DNA of 64,000 nt, taken from assembly GCA_021399435.1 (NCBI GenBank), contig JAJTUP010000001.1:62001-126000 (forward strand), in the 5' to 3' direction. Under the pieces are notes generated by a model. It was not told where the DNA came from. It did not search any database and saw only the letters and a list, made by a program, of their open reading frames with translations. Shown piece after piece: positions 23,856 to 34,600 of the stretch. The translations under genes were made by a program, and so were the position numbers. Within the stretch, counting starts at the first letter, position 1; each line of letters starts with the position of its first letter. Source of the DNA: Diaporthe sp. PMI_573. Taxonomy: Eukaryota; Ascomycota; Sordariomycetes; Diaporthales; Diaporthaceae.

Positions 23856-24131
23856 ACACCCTTACTAAATCCTTTCAGATTATGTTGGTAGGCTCGCCAA
23901 AACCCTCTCACCAACATAATTACTTTGTAAGCAACAACAATCTGTCGTAAGTGGGGACGAACGCTCTACCATAGGCACTTCAAGTTATACAGCTGGCTAT
24001 GGCCTGACCTTGTACCGTCGCCGATTGATCTGGAAATTGTCTTCCCCTTGTGAGAAGAGTCTACGATTTCCACCCCATCATTGCCCTGTCTTCCGAGCCA
24101 CCATCGCGTCTTCGCGCCAGAAACTTATACA

Positions 24132-25517
24132 ATGCGATCCTTCAGCCTGGCGAGCGCCGCCTCGCAGAACTTCGTCGCCGGCATCGGCATCGCCTTCTCA
24201 GCAGGCGTCTTCGTATCGCTCAACCTCCTCGGCGCCGGCGGCGGCAGGCCCGAGTCGGCACACGTAATCCAGAGCGCAAACGCCATCCTGTCGTCCGTCT
24301 GGTTCCTGTCCGCCTGCGTCGGCGGCACATACCTGACCCTCCTCGGCCCGGCCGTCACCATGTGCTTCGGCATCTGCACCTACGCCGTTTACGTCGGCTC
24401 GCTGTGGTACTACGAGGCCACGGGGCGACAGGCATTTCCCCTGGCCGCGGGGGCTGTTGTCGGCGTCGGGGCCGGTGCGGTCTTCATCACATCGGGCTAC
24501 ATCCAGGTCGCCTACTCGTCCGATGGGAACAAGGGCAAGTTCATTGCCATCCAGAACACGCTCCAGGCCACAGGGTCCATCGCTTGCAGTATCCTGCCTG
24601 TGATCCTTAACCGGGATAACGTCTCGCGCTCAGGGGTCCCCGTCCCCGTGTATATCACGTACATCGCCGTGATGCTCGCCGCCGCCGCCCTTGCCCTGCT
24701 CGCGCTCCGCCGGCCCAACGAGGTTACATGCGACACCGGCGCGGCCATATCAGACTGGAATGAGAAGCGTGGTCGCCTCCAGGAACTCGCGGAGAACCTC
24801 GCAGTCTTCAAAGAATGGAAGCTGTTGTGCCTTCTGCCTGCTTTCTTACCCGCCGGCTCGTTTCTTATTTATCTTGGCTCGGTGAACGCTTTTCAGAACA
24901 CTCTACGGGCTCGCTCCCTTCTATCCTTCATTGCATTGGTCGTGCAGATCCCCTTTGGGCATGTCTTGCACGTGATTCTGGACAGGCCTGCATGGGCCAG
25001 GCGGAAACGGGGGCTGGCCGGACTTGCTTTTGTTGGGGTACCCCTGTCCGCTGCTTGGGTGTGGGAGATCATCCGAACAAGGGGCTTTGATAGAAGCGCC
25101 CCGCCGGTGAAGCCGGTTGACTGGAGTGACTCTGAATATGGTCCGATCATGGTTCTCTTCGTCCTGAACTGGACTGCCTCGGTTCTCTGGCAGTATCTTG
25201 TGCCCTGGGTTATCGGTGCCCTAGGCCTGCCGCCAGAGAAGCTCAGCCATTACATGGGCGTGCAGAGGGGGTTCTTGGCCGCTGGTGAAGCAATCTGTTT
25301 TGGTGTCGACGCTGCCAGGATACCTTATGTAGCCTTCTCAGGTGCCGTGTTTGCGTTCTACGTGGCTGGTATTGGCGTATTGGCTTATATGTGCCTTTTT
25401 CATATGGCTGAACCGAGACTGAGCTTGGGGGATGTACGGCGCGAGGGATCCTTTGATGACGATAAGGCTGTGGGGGTGAGTGTGGCATGCGAGTCTCGTA
25501 CGACAGATAGCACTTGA
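24132..25517 (+). CDS. UNC93-like / MFS-fold membrane transporter
   Basis: Single-exon protein of 461 residues with about eleven hydrophobic segments, starting MRSFSLASAASQNFVAGIGI. The N-terminal half is Gly/Ala-rich and membrane-embedded (AAGAVVGVGAGAVFITSGY, with a following VAYSSDGNKGKFIAIQN loop). This resembles fungal DUF895/UNC93-like members of the major facilitator fold. A cytosolic loop at about 205-240 precedes the C-terminal bundle. The substrate is unknown. The ATG at 24132 was chosen over an upstream in-frame ATG at 24081 because hydrophobic homologous sequence begins there. It lies about 0.9 kb upstream of the PxpA-like gene on the same strand, so uptake of a compound used by the 26-36 kb enzymes is possible but unproven. 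Confidence 0.75.
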   Translation: MRSFSLASAASQNFVAGIGIAFSAGVFVSLNLLGAGGGRPESAHVIQSANAILSSVWFLSACVGGTYLTLLGPAVTMCFGICTYAVYVGSLWYYEATGRQAFPLAAGAVVGVGAGAVFITSGYIQVAYSSDGNKGKFIAIQNTLQATGSIACSILPVILNRDNVSRSGVPVPVYITYIAVMLAAAALALLALRRPNEVTCDTGAAISDWNEKRGRLQELAENLAVFKEWKLLCLLPAFLPAGSFLIYLGSVNAFQNTLRARSLLSFIALVVQIPFGHVLHVILDRPAWARRKRGLAGLAFVGVPLSAAWVWEIIRTRGFDRSAPPVKPVDWSDSEYGPIMVLFVLNWTASVLWQYLVPWVIGALGLPPEKLSHYMGVQRGFLAAGEAICFGVDAARIPYVAFSGAVFAFYVAGIGVLAYMCLFHMAEPRLSLGDVRREGSFDDDKAVGVSVACESRTTDST

Positions 25518-26416
25518 GCTGAAGGATTGAGGCGGGACACTTCACTGAGGGATTCAAAGAGCCTCATTGTCAACATTGCAGGTTCTGTCGCCAAAAGATG
25601 CCTTCTCGCAGGCAACTTGAATATGCTCCGACACATGTTCAGAATATTAATATTGGAGGGCGTAACCTGACTAGCTGCAACCGGACTGAATGGAATATGA
25701 TCACCCACTTTTCTTTATCCAACCTGCTTTCTGGTCCAGTCTTCTTCTCTTCTTCTTTTAGTCAACTTCTGGACCTCGAGCTAATAGAAGCCTCAGATTC
25801 CAGATGTCCGTCAAGGGCACAGTTGGTGCATACAAGCATTGACCACATGTGCCTGAGGCCATGACTACGCAGCAGTGCCGGTAAAAAAAAAAAAAAAGAC
25901 AACGACAAAAGAACAGTAACAATAAAGCTCATTACCTCGTCCCTTGATACTTCCTCTCGAAGTAGCCATTGCCGCCTGAGGGCGTGAGAGGTTTAGGTTC
26001 GAGTCCGGCAACATTACGGCAGGTGACTGACTGCCTTCACCGTGACGAGGTCATCACTTACATTCCCGGAGAATAATTGCGTATCACTCGATTTCCAATG
26101 CAAATCACTCACACCCGGGCAGGTTTGACCTGAGTACGTAAAGGATGTGTCCAAGATCCAAGATCTACGGGCACGGGGTAGTCCGGCATCGCCCGTCTAC
26201 GCCTGAGAGCGGAAGCGGGGTCCGCCTAGGTCCCTCTTATCGCCCATGACATCAAGCTTCCGGCTCCTCATCATGACCCACATGTGGTATCAGAGTCGGT
26301 CGAATGGAAGATTTGGGGAGTGAGAAAGTCAAGTCATTGATATTGTCATGAAGAAGGCAACGCATACAGAATTCGAACGATTCGACGATCAAGGCAAACT
26401 CCCATCAGACAAGAAA
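25518..26416. other. Intergenic region upstream of pxpA-like gene
   Basis: No gene. It has an A-run at about 25883-25897, a perfect pol III B-box-like word GGTTCGAGTCC at 25996-26006 without a foldable tRNA around it, and TGGTATCAGAG at 26285-26295, which resembles a retroelement primer-binding site. An alternative in-frame start for the next gene lies at 26348. Confidence 0.4.
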
Positions 26417-27309
26417 ATGGCACCTCCAAAGCGCAAAGCGTTCATCAACGTCGATCTAGGAGAAGGCTACGGCAACTACAAATGCGGCCCAGATGAGGAG
26501 CTCATACCGATGATTGACCATGCCAACATCGCATGTGGTTTCCAGTGAGTCCCACGTTTCGCGCGGCAAGTGTACTCGACATGGGAATGCTAACAACGCC
26601 TCAGTGCAGGGTGAGTCGGCACATCTACGCTTGCAAGGTTAGAACCAGAGCCGTGTCTCTAACATCGCCAATACCAAGTGATCCTCTGCACATGCTCGAG
26701 TCCGTACGCCTGTGCAAAAAGTACGGCGTAAAGACCGGGGCGCACCCGGGCCTCCCGGACGTGCAGGGCTTCGGCCGCCGCGAGATGAAGCTCGCGCCGG
26801 AGGAGCACACGGCCAACGTCATGTACCAGGTCGGCGCGCTCAGGGCCTTCCTCGACGCAGAGGGCATGGAGCTGCACCACGTCAAGCCCCACGGCATCCT
26901 CTACGGCATGATGTGCCGGGACGCGGAGGTCTGCCGCGCCGTCTGGGCCGGCGTGCCGCGGGGTATCAAGGTGTTTGGCCTGGCCGGGACGCACATGGAG
27001 ACGGTCGCCAGGGAGATGGGGATAGAGTTTGTGGCCGAGTTTTACGGGGATGTCAAGTACAACTCCGAGGGGTTCCTGGTGATTGACCGGAAGAAGAAGC
27101 CGTGGGAGATCGAGGACGTGAGGAAGCACGTGCGGCAGCAGATTGAAGACTCGGCGGTGACGGCTGTGGCTGGTGAGGTGGTGCAGTTGCCGACGAAGGA
27201 CTACGCTGTCTCCTTGTGCTGTCATTCCGACTCGCCGGGCTGCGTTGAGATTGTCAAGACTGCTCGGCAGGTGGTGGATGAGTACAACAAGGCAAATGGC
27301 TTTGCGTAG
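26417..27309 (+). CDS. PxpA / LamB-YcsF family protein (5-oxoprolinase subunit A-like)
   Basis: Three exons (26417..26544, a 6-nt microexon 26605..26610, 26679..27309) encode 254 residues. The microexon TGCAGG plus its flanking half-codons restores CGFHAGDPLHM, the conserved family core. Other family motifs are [28 protein letters not shown] and [10 protein letters not shown]. In bacteria PxpA acts with PxpB and PxpC to open 5-oxoproline (pyroglutamate) to glutamate using ATP. The fusion gene at 31648 carries PxpC- and PxpB-like domains, so the pair could form one system here. An in-frame ATG at 26348 would add 23 polar residues; the later ATG starts directly before the fold and is preferred. 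Confidence 0.85.
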
Positions 27310-27487
27310 CAAAGGTGAGAGTGGTCGGAAATGATCAAAGTATTGTGTATTATTCTTCGCGACGCGGTAAGCCGCCTACTTCTGTCAATGCCTGTATTAG
27401 GATAGGGCATTTCACGGACAGGTGGACTTCATTTTAATTTTAAGGGTATCTTCAGTCAATTCCATGATTTAACGTTACTTTTCATGC

Positions 27488-28690
27488 CTAGTTCAAATGC
27501 TGAATCGCTGGTGTCGTCGGCGTCGCTCTGATCAACTCGTCTCCGCTCGGTGGCGCCGAAAGCTGTTCGACCTGCCGCTTCGACCGCCAATGCACCGTCC
27601 CGTACCTGTACATCTCCCCATACGTCCCGGGTCTATGATCCGCATCCTTGAGACCCTCCTTCTTGATCAAGTCTCCCAGCGCAGGCAGCCCGCCAGCTGA
27701 GTTGTGGTACACTTTATACATGTGACTGTTCTCCAGCATGTCGACCACGAAGCTCTCAGCGGCGGCCCTCTTCTCCAGGTCGGGCTCATCAAGAGACGTC
27801 GTGAAGAGTTCGACCTGCTTCGCCCCGTCATAGTCCGTCTTGATTGCGCCAAGAATACCATTCTGGATGCCCTCAACCATAAATGCCTTCTTCTCAAAAA
27901 CCTCGCGCCCATTCCACCCAGTCTCGATATCGATGAGGTTCCTTGTCCGGTCGCCAATGAGCATCTGGGCCACGTAGTCGCTCATGTGGAGCACCTTGTC
28001 TTCAAAGTTCCAGTCTGCCAGTCCATCGGCGATACCGATCTCCTGCACCAGAGGATGCTTGTGAAACCCATGCTCGTTGGTGCGACCATTCCACAACTCC
28101 TTGTACCCGTTGTGCCAATTCCTGATAAAGGTAGAGCCCTTTCTCGCGGCCAGCATGAAATTGCCAAAACTGCCCCATTTCTTTCTGATCTGGCCGGTGA
28201 TGATCCACAAACCGATCTCGTACGGGCCTTCCGAGAGAGCATTCCAGAAGAGGTCATCAAGATGAGTGTGCAGCATGTTGCCGACGTCCATCCAGACGCC
28301 GCCGTGCTCGAAAAGCAAGGGGAGGCGAATCAGGTCCGATGTGTGTTGCGCCTTGTGGCTTCCGTCCATGGTATTTTCGATGAGGCAATCTGGGAACCAC
28401 TCCTTGCCGACGAAATTGTAGATATTGTTATGTGACCCTTCGACAAGGTCAACGACGCGGACCGTCCAGCTGGGGCCTAGCTTTCGCACCCAGTTGAGCA
28501 CGGTGCACCGGTAGCTGGGGTACATGGCGTGCAAACCCTTGTCCCAGAAGGCCCAGACGTTCTTCTCTGACGTGATGGGTCGGAACGAGCCGAGCTCGGT
28601 GATAATGTCTGTGTCAGACCGCAGGTCGAGTTTGGATCGCGGTACCTCTTCGAGGTTGGTCGCCCCTTTTGGGATAGGAAAGGGCGGCAT
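27488..28690 (-). CDS. Capsule-type polysaccharide glycosyltransferase (Caps_synth-like)
   Basis: Intron-free, 400 residues. The segment VWAFWDKGLHAMYPSYRCTV followed by SDLIRLPLLFEHGGVWMDV matches the GT-A fold of capsular polysaccharide synthesis/GT32-like proteins, in which an acidic residue of the GGVWMDVG motif binds the metal-sugar nucleotide. No signal peptide or transmembrane helix is obvious, unlike Golgi GT32 enzymes, so the site of action is unclear. Such genes are scattered in ascomycetes and look bacterial in origin. It converges with the PxpA-like gene and is divergent from the esterase gene. A role in surface glycan modification is the family-based guess; the acceptor is unknown. 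Confidence 0.7.
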   Translation of the reverse strand: MPPFPIPKGATNLEEVPRSKLDLRSDTDIITELGSFRPITSEKNVWAFWDKGLHAMYPSYRCTVLNWVRKLGPSWTVRVVDLVEGSHNNIYNFVGKEWFPDCLIENTMDGSHKAQHTSDLIRLPLLFEHGGVWMDVGNMLHTHLDDLFWNALSEGPYEIGLWIITGQIRKKWGSFGNFMLAARKGSTFIRNWHNGYKELWNGRTNEHGFHKHPLVQEIGIADGLADWNFEDKVLHMSDYVAQMLIGDRTRNLIDIETGWNGREVFEKKAFMVEGIQNGILGAIKTDYDGAKQVELFTTSLDEPDLEKRAAAESFVVDMLENSHMYKVYHNSAGGLPALGDLIKKEGLKDADHRPGTYGEMYRYGTVHWRSKRQVEQLSAPPSGDELIRATPTTPAIQHLN

Positions 28691-29360
28691 CTTGCAGGAA
28701 TTCCGCTTCAGTGTGGGTTGTTGGTATTTGAGTGTGGCTGTTTGAATGTTTCCATGGTCAGAATATTCAATGTTGACTGTTCATTCGGGCGATGGCTCTT
28801 ATATCCTCAATCGTTGTGTAACTAGGTACTTGAGGCAGATATAGTCTCGATGTTGATGTGGCTGGCCAAAACGGCACATTCCTTTCACCAGTGCTCACCA
28901 GTCTCTTCCTGGAATAGTGGCGATGAATCATCTCTGCTCATATTAACGGCGGCACCGACAGACAGGGGTAGTAACTGTAGGCTTGGAGCTAATGCGAAGA
29001 GCCGGGTGCCCTGATGTGTTATCGCCAAGCTCTGCAGCGAGAATTGTGGGCTTGCACAGCCACTCGTGTCTCACATTTGCCATTATGGCTCATCGCGAAT
29101 TCCGACCAGGTGCAACAAGGTACGAACACTCGTTGAACCTTTGTGTACTCAGTTACGGATGGGCTGAGTGCATTTTCGAAATGTATAAATCTGGTGTCTT
29201 TCGCAATATTGGCGTCTCAACAGGAGAAAGTCAAGCATAATCTTACATGCCGATTTCTCGCCTTCAAGTTGTTTGCATGGAAACGCCCAGTCGAGCTAAT
29301 TACTACCGTACCTAACTCTCCGGTGTCAGTCTCTCAGAAGGCTGCCCTATTTAGTGCGCC
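28691..29360. promoter_or_regulatory. Divergent promoter region glycosyltransferase / esterase
   Basis: 670 bp between divergent starts. No repeat or additional gene recognised. Confidence 0.4.
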
Positions 29361-30721
29361 ATGATATACACGAAATCCAAGCCGGACTACGTCGAATTCG
29401 ACGCAGACTTCAAGCCGCTGCCCAAGTTCGGCCACCTCTCCCAGAAGCACCCCGCCTACGAAGCCGCCGAAGAAGCCATTGGCGCCGGGCTCTCGAAACT
29501 CTACTCTCTGCCTGACTTTGAGAGTTTTCGAAATGCCGCTGGCGACGCCGATGCATCCATCCCCCCTGGAGGACCCGACCGGTATCGAGACGTGACCACC
29601 CAGCTCACGCACTTCACAACCCGCGACGGGCACAAGGCGGAGCTCAAGATCTACAAGTCGCCCAATGTTGAGCCAAATGCGGTTCTGATGTATCGGATGC
29701 ATGGAGGTGGTGAGTACACTGCAGCATTAGTACCTAGAAACGTGGGGACCAAGTCCACTGACCATTCGTCCCCCAGCCTGGTGTGTAGGACGCCATGAGG
29801 TCGATGGCGCCGAGAATGTTTACGCAGCTACGAACAAAAACATCGTGGTCGTTAGCGTTGATTATCGACTGTAAGATTATTTGTCGCCGTTGTGGCTTCT
29901 CGTCTTCGATTCTTGCTAAGAAGTGACTAGAGCACCGGAACATCCATTCCCATATCCGCTCAACGACAGCTATGATGGCCTTTTGTGGGTAAGATGCACA
30001 CAAAAACCCATATTACTCGTGATTCGTCTGTTCTAACTAATTCTCTGAAGTGTAAGGAGAACGCAAGTCTGCTTGGAGTCGACTCTGAAAGGATCATCCT
30101 TAGCGGTTCGAGCGCAGGAGCCAACCTTGTAAGACATGAGTTCCCTGAGTTTCTTTGCCTGTCTCTAGAAACTGATTCTTCTCCAGGCCGCTGCTTTGGC
30201 TATTGAGTGCAGAGAGCACGGCGTCACGGGCGTGATTGCTCAAGTTCTCCATTTCCCAGCGACCTGCCACGCCAAATTCTTTCCCAAGCACAAATACGAA
30301 TTCGGCAGTTACATACAGAATTTTGAGAATCCAGTCCTCAGCACGCTGAGATATGAGGCCTGTCTTGATATATACATCCCAAACGCCGTTCCCGACCATC
30401 GGCATTCACCACTGCTGGCAGAGTCATTGAAGGGTTTGCCACCAACCTGTGAGTCGTCACCCAACCCTTTGCCGATTAGTTTGTCAGCTAATTATAAATG
30501 ACATAGTGATACAATGCGCAGGTGTCGACATCTTGCGAGACGAGGCTTTTGCCTACGCAGAAGCTCTGGAGGCTGATGGAGTAGTCGTCGAGATCTTTGG
30601 TTATCAGGGCTTGCCGCACTGCTTTCCAGTACTATTAGAGACAATATCTGAGACTACCGAGTTCTACGCAAAGTACCGGAAATTTCTGGAGCGGTATTCA
30701 ACCTCTAATGTAGACACATAG
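29361..30721 (+). CDS. HGG-type alpha/beta hydrolase (esterase/lipase)
   Basis: Six exons (29361..29709, 29777..29870, 29931..29988, 30051..30128, 30187..30448, 30507..30721) give 351 residues. Family signatures appear only after splicing: HGGAW (oxyanion hole, about 114-118), VVVSVDYRLAPEHPFPYPLN, and the nucleophile elbow GSSAG with S188. DILRDEAFAYAEAL should hold the acid residue, and the late GLPHCF should hold the catalytic histidine. This is the hormone-sensitive-lipase-like AB-hydrolase-3 family. No signal peptide is evident, so an intracellular carboxylesterase is likely. The last intron acceptor is ATAG at 30506; the CAG 15 nt further on would lose the LIQCAG strand. Confidence 0.8.
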
Positions 30722-31647
30722 TTAGCTAGCAACGTCAATTTCTAGGGGTGGTTTCGTTTTTAATCCGTGTACGTACACTTCTTAAGCAGTACGTAGGCGG
30801 TCCCTTCATACAGTGGTAAACGTTTAAACACCCAGCGTTTTTTTTAAAAATAAAAAAACAATGCCGATAACAGTAGGTTTAGAATACGATTGTGGTACGT
30901 GGCCCGTCAATTTCTAGAACGAGGCAATTCATCAGTTTCAAACCGTACGAGTCACAATCGGCTGTGAAAATGATCTGATTAATACCATGAAAAACTACTG
31001 CAGTTCGTTCGTAAGCATTGGAGTGTGTTGAATTCGGGGGGGGGGGATTGCTCAGGATTCATCAAAAGGGGTGGATGTAGTCGTGGCAGTAAAGAGATTC
31101 TTGGGTTGACAGCAATAGTCATAAGCTTATCAAAGTTATGATCACTTCTGCATTATTGTGATGAAGATTGGTCGCCCTGGCAGGGTCTACGAGAGATAAA
31201 GCTCAAGTGGGGCATTATTCCGGATCAACGCAGGAAACGGTCACCGGGCACAGCTGCGATCCCGACTGTTTTATCCCTGTCAACCTCAAACCTTCCCCGC
31301 CTCCCACAGCCTTCGGTAGCTTATCTCCTGTCTGTGCCTTCGTCCTGGTCGGCTAGACATACCAATTATGGCAGTGAAGCTATCCCAGGAGATGACGCAG
31401 CTGGGATCTTGGGGTTCGTCCAAGCTAAGAGCTGCGGGGAAACTCCTGGAGCAGCGTGCAGATAGATGGCTGTACCCCTTCGACCGATATCTCGGGACCC
31501 GCATCGGGCAGCGTATCATTGAATGATGTCTTGTGCTGGCTAAACTTGAAGACCAATATTGTTCGTGAAAAACGGTCGACCGTTGTGTCCACTGCATGCA
31601 TGCTAGAACTAGGCCATCTGCTATAACATCTGTGCCTAACTGCAGGA
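30722..31647. other. Intergenic region upstream of carboxylase fusion
   Basis: About 0.9 kb with a T/A homopolymer zone at 30838-30859 and a G-run near 31037. CTAACTGCAG immediately before the ATG at 31648 could be the acceptor of a 5' UTR intron. No gene recognised. Confidence 0.4.
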
Positions 31648-34600
31648 ATGGATCACCTCAAGACACTCCTGATCGCCAACAGAGGGGAGATAGCAGTCCG
31701 GATCATCAAGACAGCCAGGCAAGCTTACAGATAACCAGCAATGTATACCATGCCCTGTGCGTACTCGAGTTGGCTAACACTTCTCCATCAGACACCTGGG
31801 AATCAAGACCGTAGCCATCTACACCGAGCCAGATTCAGCCTCGCAACACGTCGCCGAAGCAGACATTTCCTTGCTCCTAGACGGCGACGCTACAAGAGCC
31901 TATCTCGACGGTGACCAGATCATCCAGAAAGCCAAGGATGCCGGCGCACAGGCTATCATCCCTGGGTACGGGTTCTTGTCCGAGGATGCCAACTTTGCCC
32001 GCTCCGTCGCCGCAGGAGGACTGCAGTTCGTCGGCCCCTCGCCGGAGAGCATCGAGCAGTTCGGACTCAAACATACAGCGCGGGAGCTAGCCCTGGCAGC
32101 TGGCGTGCCCGTCGTCCCCGGCACGCAGGGGCTCCTGGACGACGCCGACGACGCCGCGCGGGCAGCGGATGGGCTCGGGTACCCCGTGATGCTCAAGTCT
32201 ACGGCTGGCGGCGGCGGCATGGGGCTGCAGACTTGTGGAGATGAGAGCGAGCTGAGGAAGGCGTTTGAGACAGTGCAGTCCCGCGGGGCGGCCCTCTTCA
32301 AGAACGCGGGCGTGTTCCTGGAGAAGTACTACCCTGCTGCCCACCATATCGAGGTGCAGGTCTTTGGCAATGGCCAGGGCAAGGTCGCGGCGCTCGGCGA
32401 ACGGGAGTGTAGTATCCAGCGCAGGCACCAGAAGGTCATCGAAGAATGCCCAAGCCCTTTCGTGGTGCAGAAGAGGCCGGACCTACGGGAGAAACTCTGT
32501 GCTTCGGCCATATCGCTCGCAGGGTCTGTCAAGTATGCAAGTGCAGGGACCCTCGAGTTCTTGGTTGACGACGAGAGCGGTGCTTTCTTCTTTCTGGAGA
32601 TGAATACCAGATTGCAGGTGGAGCACGGCGTCACGGAGATGGTCTACGGGGTCGACCTTGTGGAACTGATGCTCCGCCAGGCGGAAGCACAGTTGGCAGG
32701 CAGAGGAGGGCTAGAGCCCGCTGCTATAGACAACATCTCGAGAACATGTCAAGAGCCGAAGGGGCATGCTGTCGAGGTGCGAGTCTACGCTGAGAACCCG
32801 GTCAGAGACTATGCCCCTTCTCCAGGACTCTTGCAGCAAGTCACCTTCCATGAGCTTCAAGGAACGCGTGTCGACACCTGGGTTCGAGCTGGAATCACCA
32901 TCAGTCCTTATTATGGTAAGTTGTGAGAGTCCGCTCAATATGCTCTGTTGCTGACAATTTCCACCAGATCCATTGTTGGCGAAAGTGCTCCATCATGCGC
33001 AAAGCAGATCGAAGGCCATCGAGGAGCTCAAGACGGTGCTCTCAAAATCATCCATTTGCGGCCCCCCTACCAACCTTGACTTTCTCCTTGCAATCCTGGG
33101 CTCTCCAGAATTTGAGTCTGGCAGCACCATTACACAATTCCTGTCCACCTTTGAATTTCGTCCTTCAGCCATCGATGTGCTCGCCGGAGGCTCCTACACT
33201 CTCGTCGAGGATTATCCAGGGCGGCCAACGATCGGGAAGGGCTTTGGGCACGGCGGGCCGATGGACCCGATATCTTTCCAAATCGCAAACGCCCTTGTCG
33301 GAAATCCGCTTGGAAAGGAGGGCCTCGAAATCACGCTCACCGGACCAGACCTCAGGTTCCTGGCGGATGCTGTTGTTTCTCTCACAGGTGCCGCAATCTC
33401 CGCCACACTTGATGACAAGGACTTTCCCATGTGGCGGAGGGTGAGAATAGCTGCGGGACAGCGCCTAACTATTGGGAAGACACTGTCGAACGCCGGATGC
33501 AGGTCTTACCTTGCGGTCTGCGGTGGTTTTCTGAACGTCGCAGAGTGGTTTGGATCCAAGGCAACTGTGCCGCTGACACTGGTTGGCGGATATCAGGGTC
33601 GTCCATTAGCAACGGTCAGTCATTGGAATTTCAATATTTCCAACGTTACATTATTATTGTGTACTAATGCAAAAATCTTTGCAGGGAGATATACTCCGCA
33701 TCGTAGACACACTTCCTCCGGAACCTGAAGCAAGTCACCCTATGGCGATACCAGACAGTATTTTGCCGAAGCATCAGGAACACTGGGTTGTGCATGTAAT
33801 GCATGGGCCGTACTGCGAAGAGTATCTATCCCCCGGGGATATTGAAATGTTCTACAGTACGCATTGGGAGGTCTCCCACAACGCTGCTCGAGGAGGTATC
33901 CGGCTCATCGGGCCTCGGCCTCAATGGGCCAGGACATCGGGTGGAGAAGGCGGCTCGCATCCGAGCAACGTGATCGAGTACGGCTACCCAATAGGCGGCA
34001 TTAATTTTACAGGAGACGAGCCCGTAATCTTCCCAAACGACTGCCCAGACTTCGGGGGCTTTGTCTGTCCTTTCACTGTCGTGAAGGCAGATTACTGGAA
34101 AGTTGGGCAGCTGCGCGCCGGCAATACGGTGAAATTCGTTGCCGTGTCGCTAGAAGACGCTCTCTGGTCCCGCAAGGCAAACGAGGCTTTTGTCGATAAC
34201 ATTGTCAAGTGGCTGGCTTCTGGGTCTTTTGAGACTGTGCAAAGCCTCGACGCTACGCCAATTCTAGAGGCGCCATCGTCGGTACGGCCGGCAGTCATCA
34301 GGCTCTCTGATGCAACACCCAGCAGGCCACAGATCGCCTACCGTCAGAGCGGAGATGATTACTTGTTGGTTGATTATGGTAGGCTGATCATGCTCAATGT
34401 CCTGCTGTTGTTTACTACAATCGCTGACCCCTTGTCTTGTAGGCAATGGATCTTTTGACATCAACCATAAATGTCGCATCACAGCTCTCAAACGCAAACT
34501 CGAATCTAGCACCGGGCCCATCCGCTTTTCCCCAAGTGGCGAGGGCATCTACAACACAGTCTGCGTCGGAAATTCCATGATGATCTACTACAGCGGACTT

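Noticed and set aside
25996..26006. B-box-like GGTTCGAGTCC, possible tRNA or SINE
   Set aside because: No T-stem or acceptor stem can be folded around it and no convincing A box lies upstream.
26285..26295. TGGTATCAGAG resembling an LTR-retroelement primer-binding site
   Set aside because: No flanking LTR pair or polymerase remains could be found; a chance match is possible.
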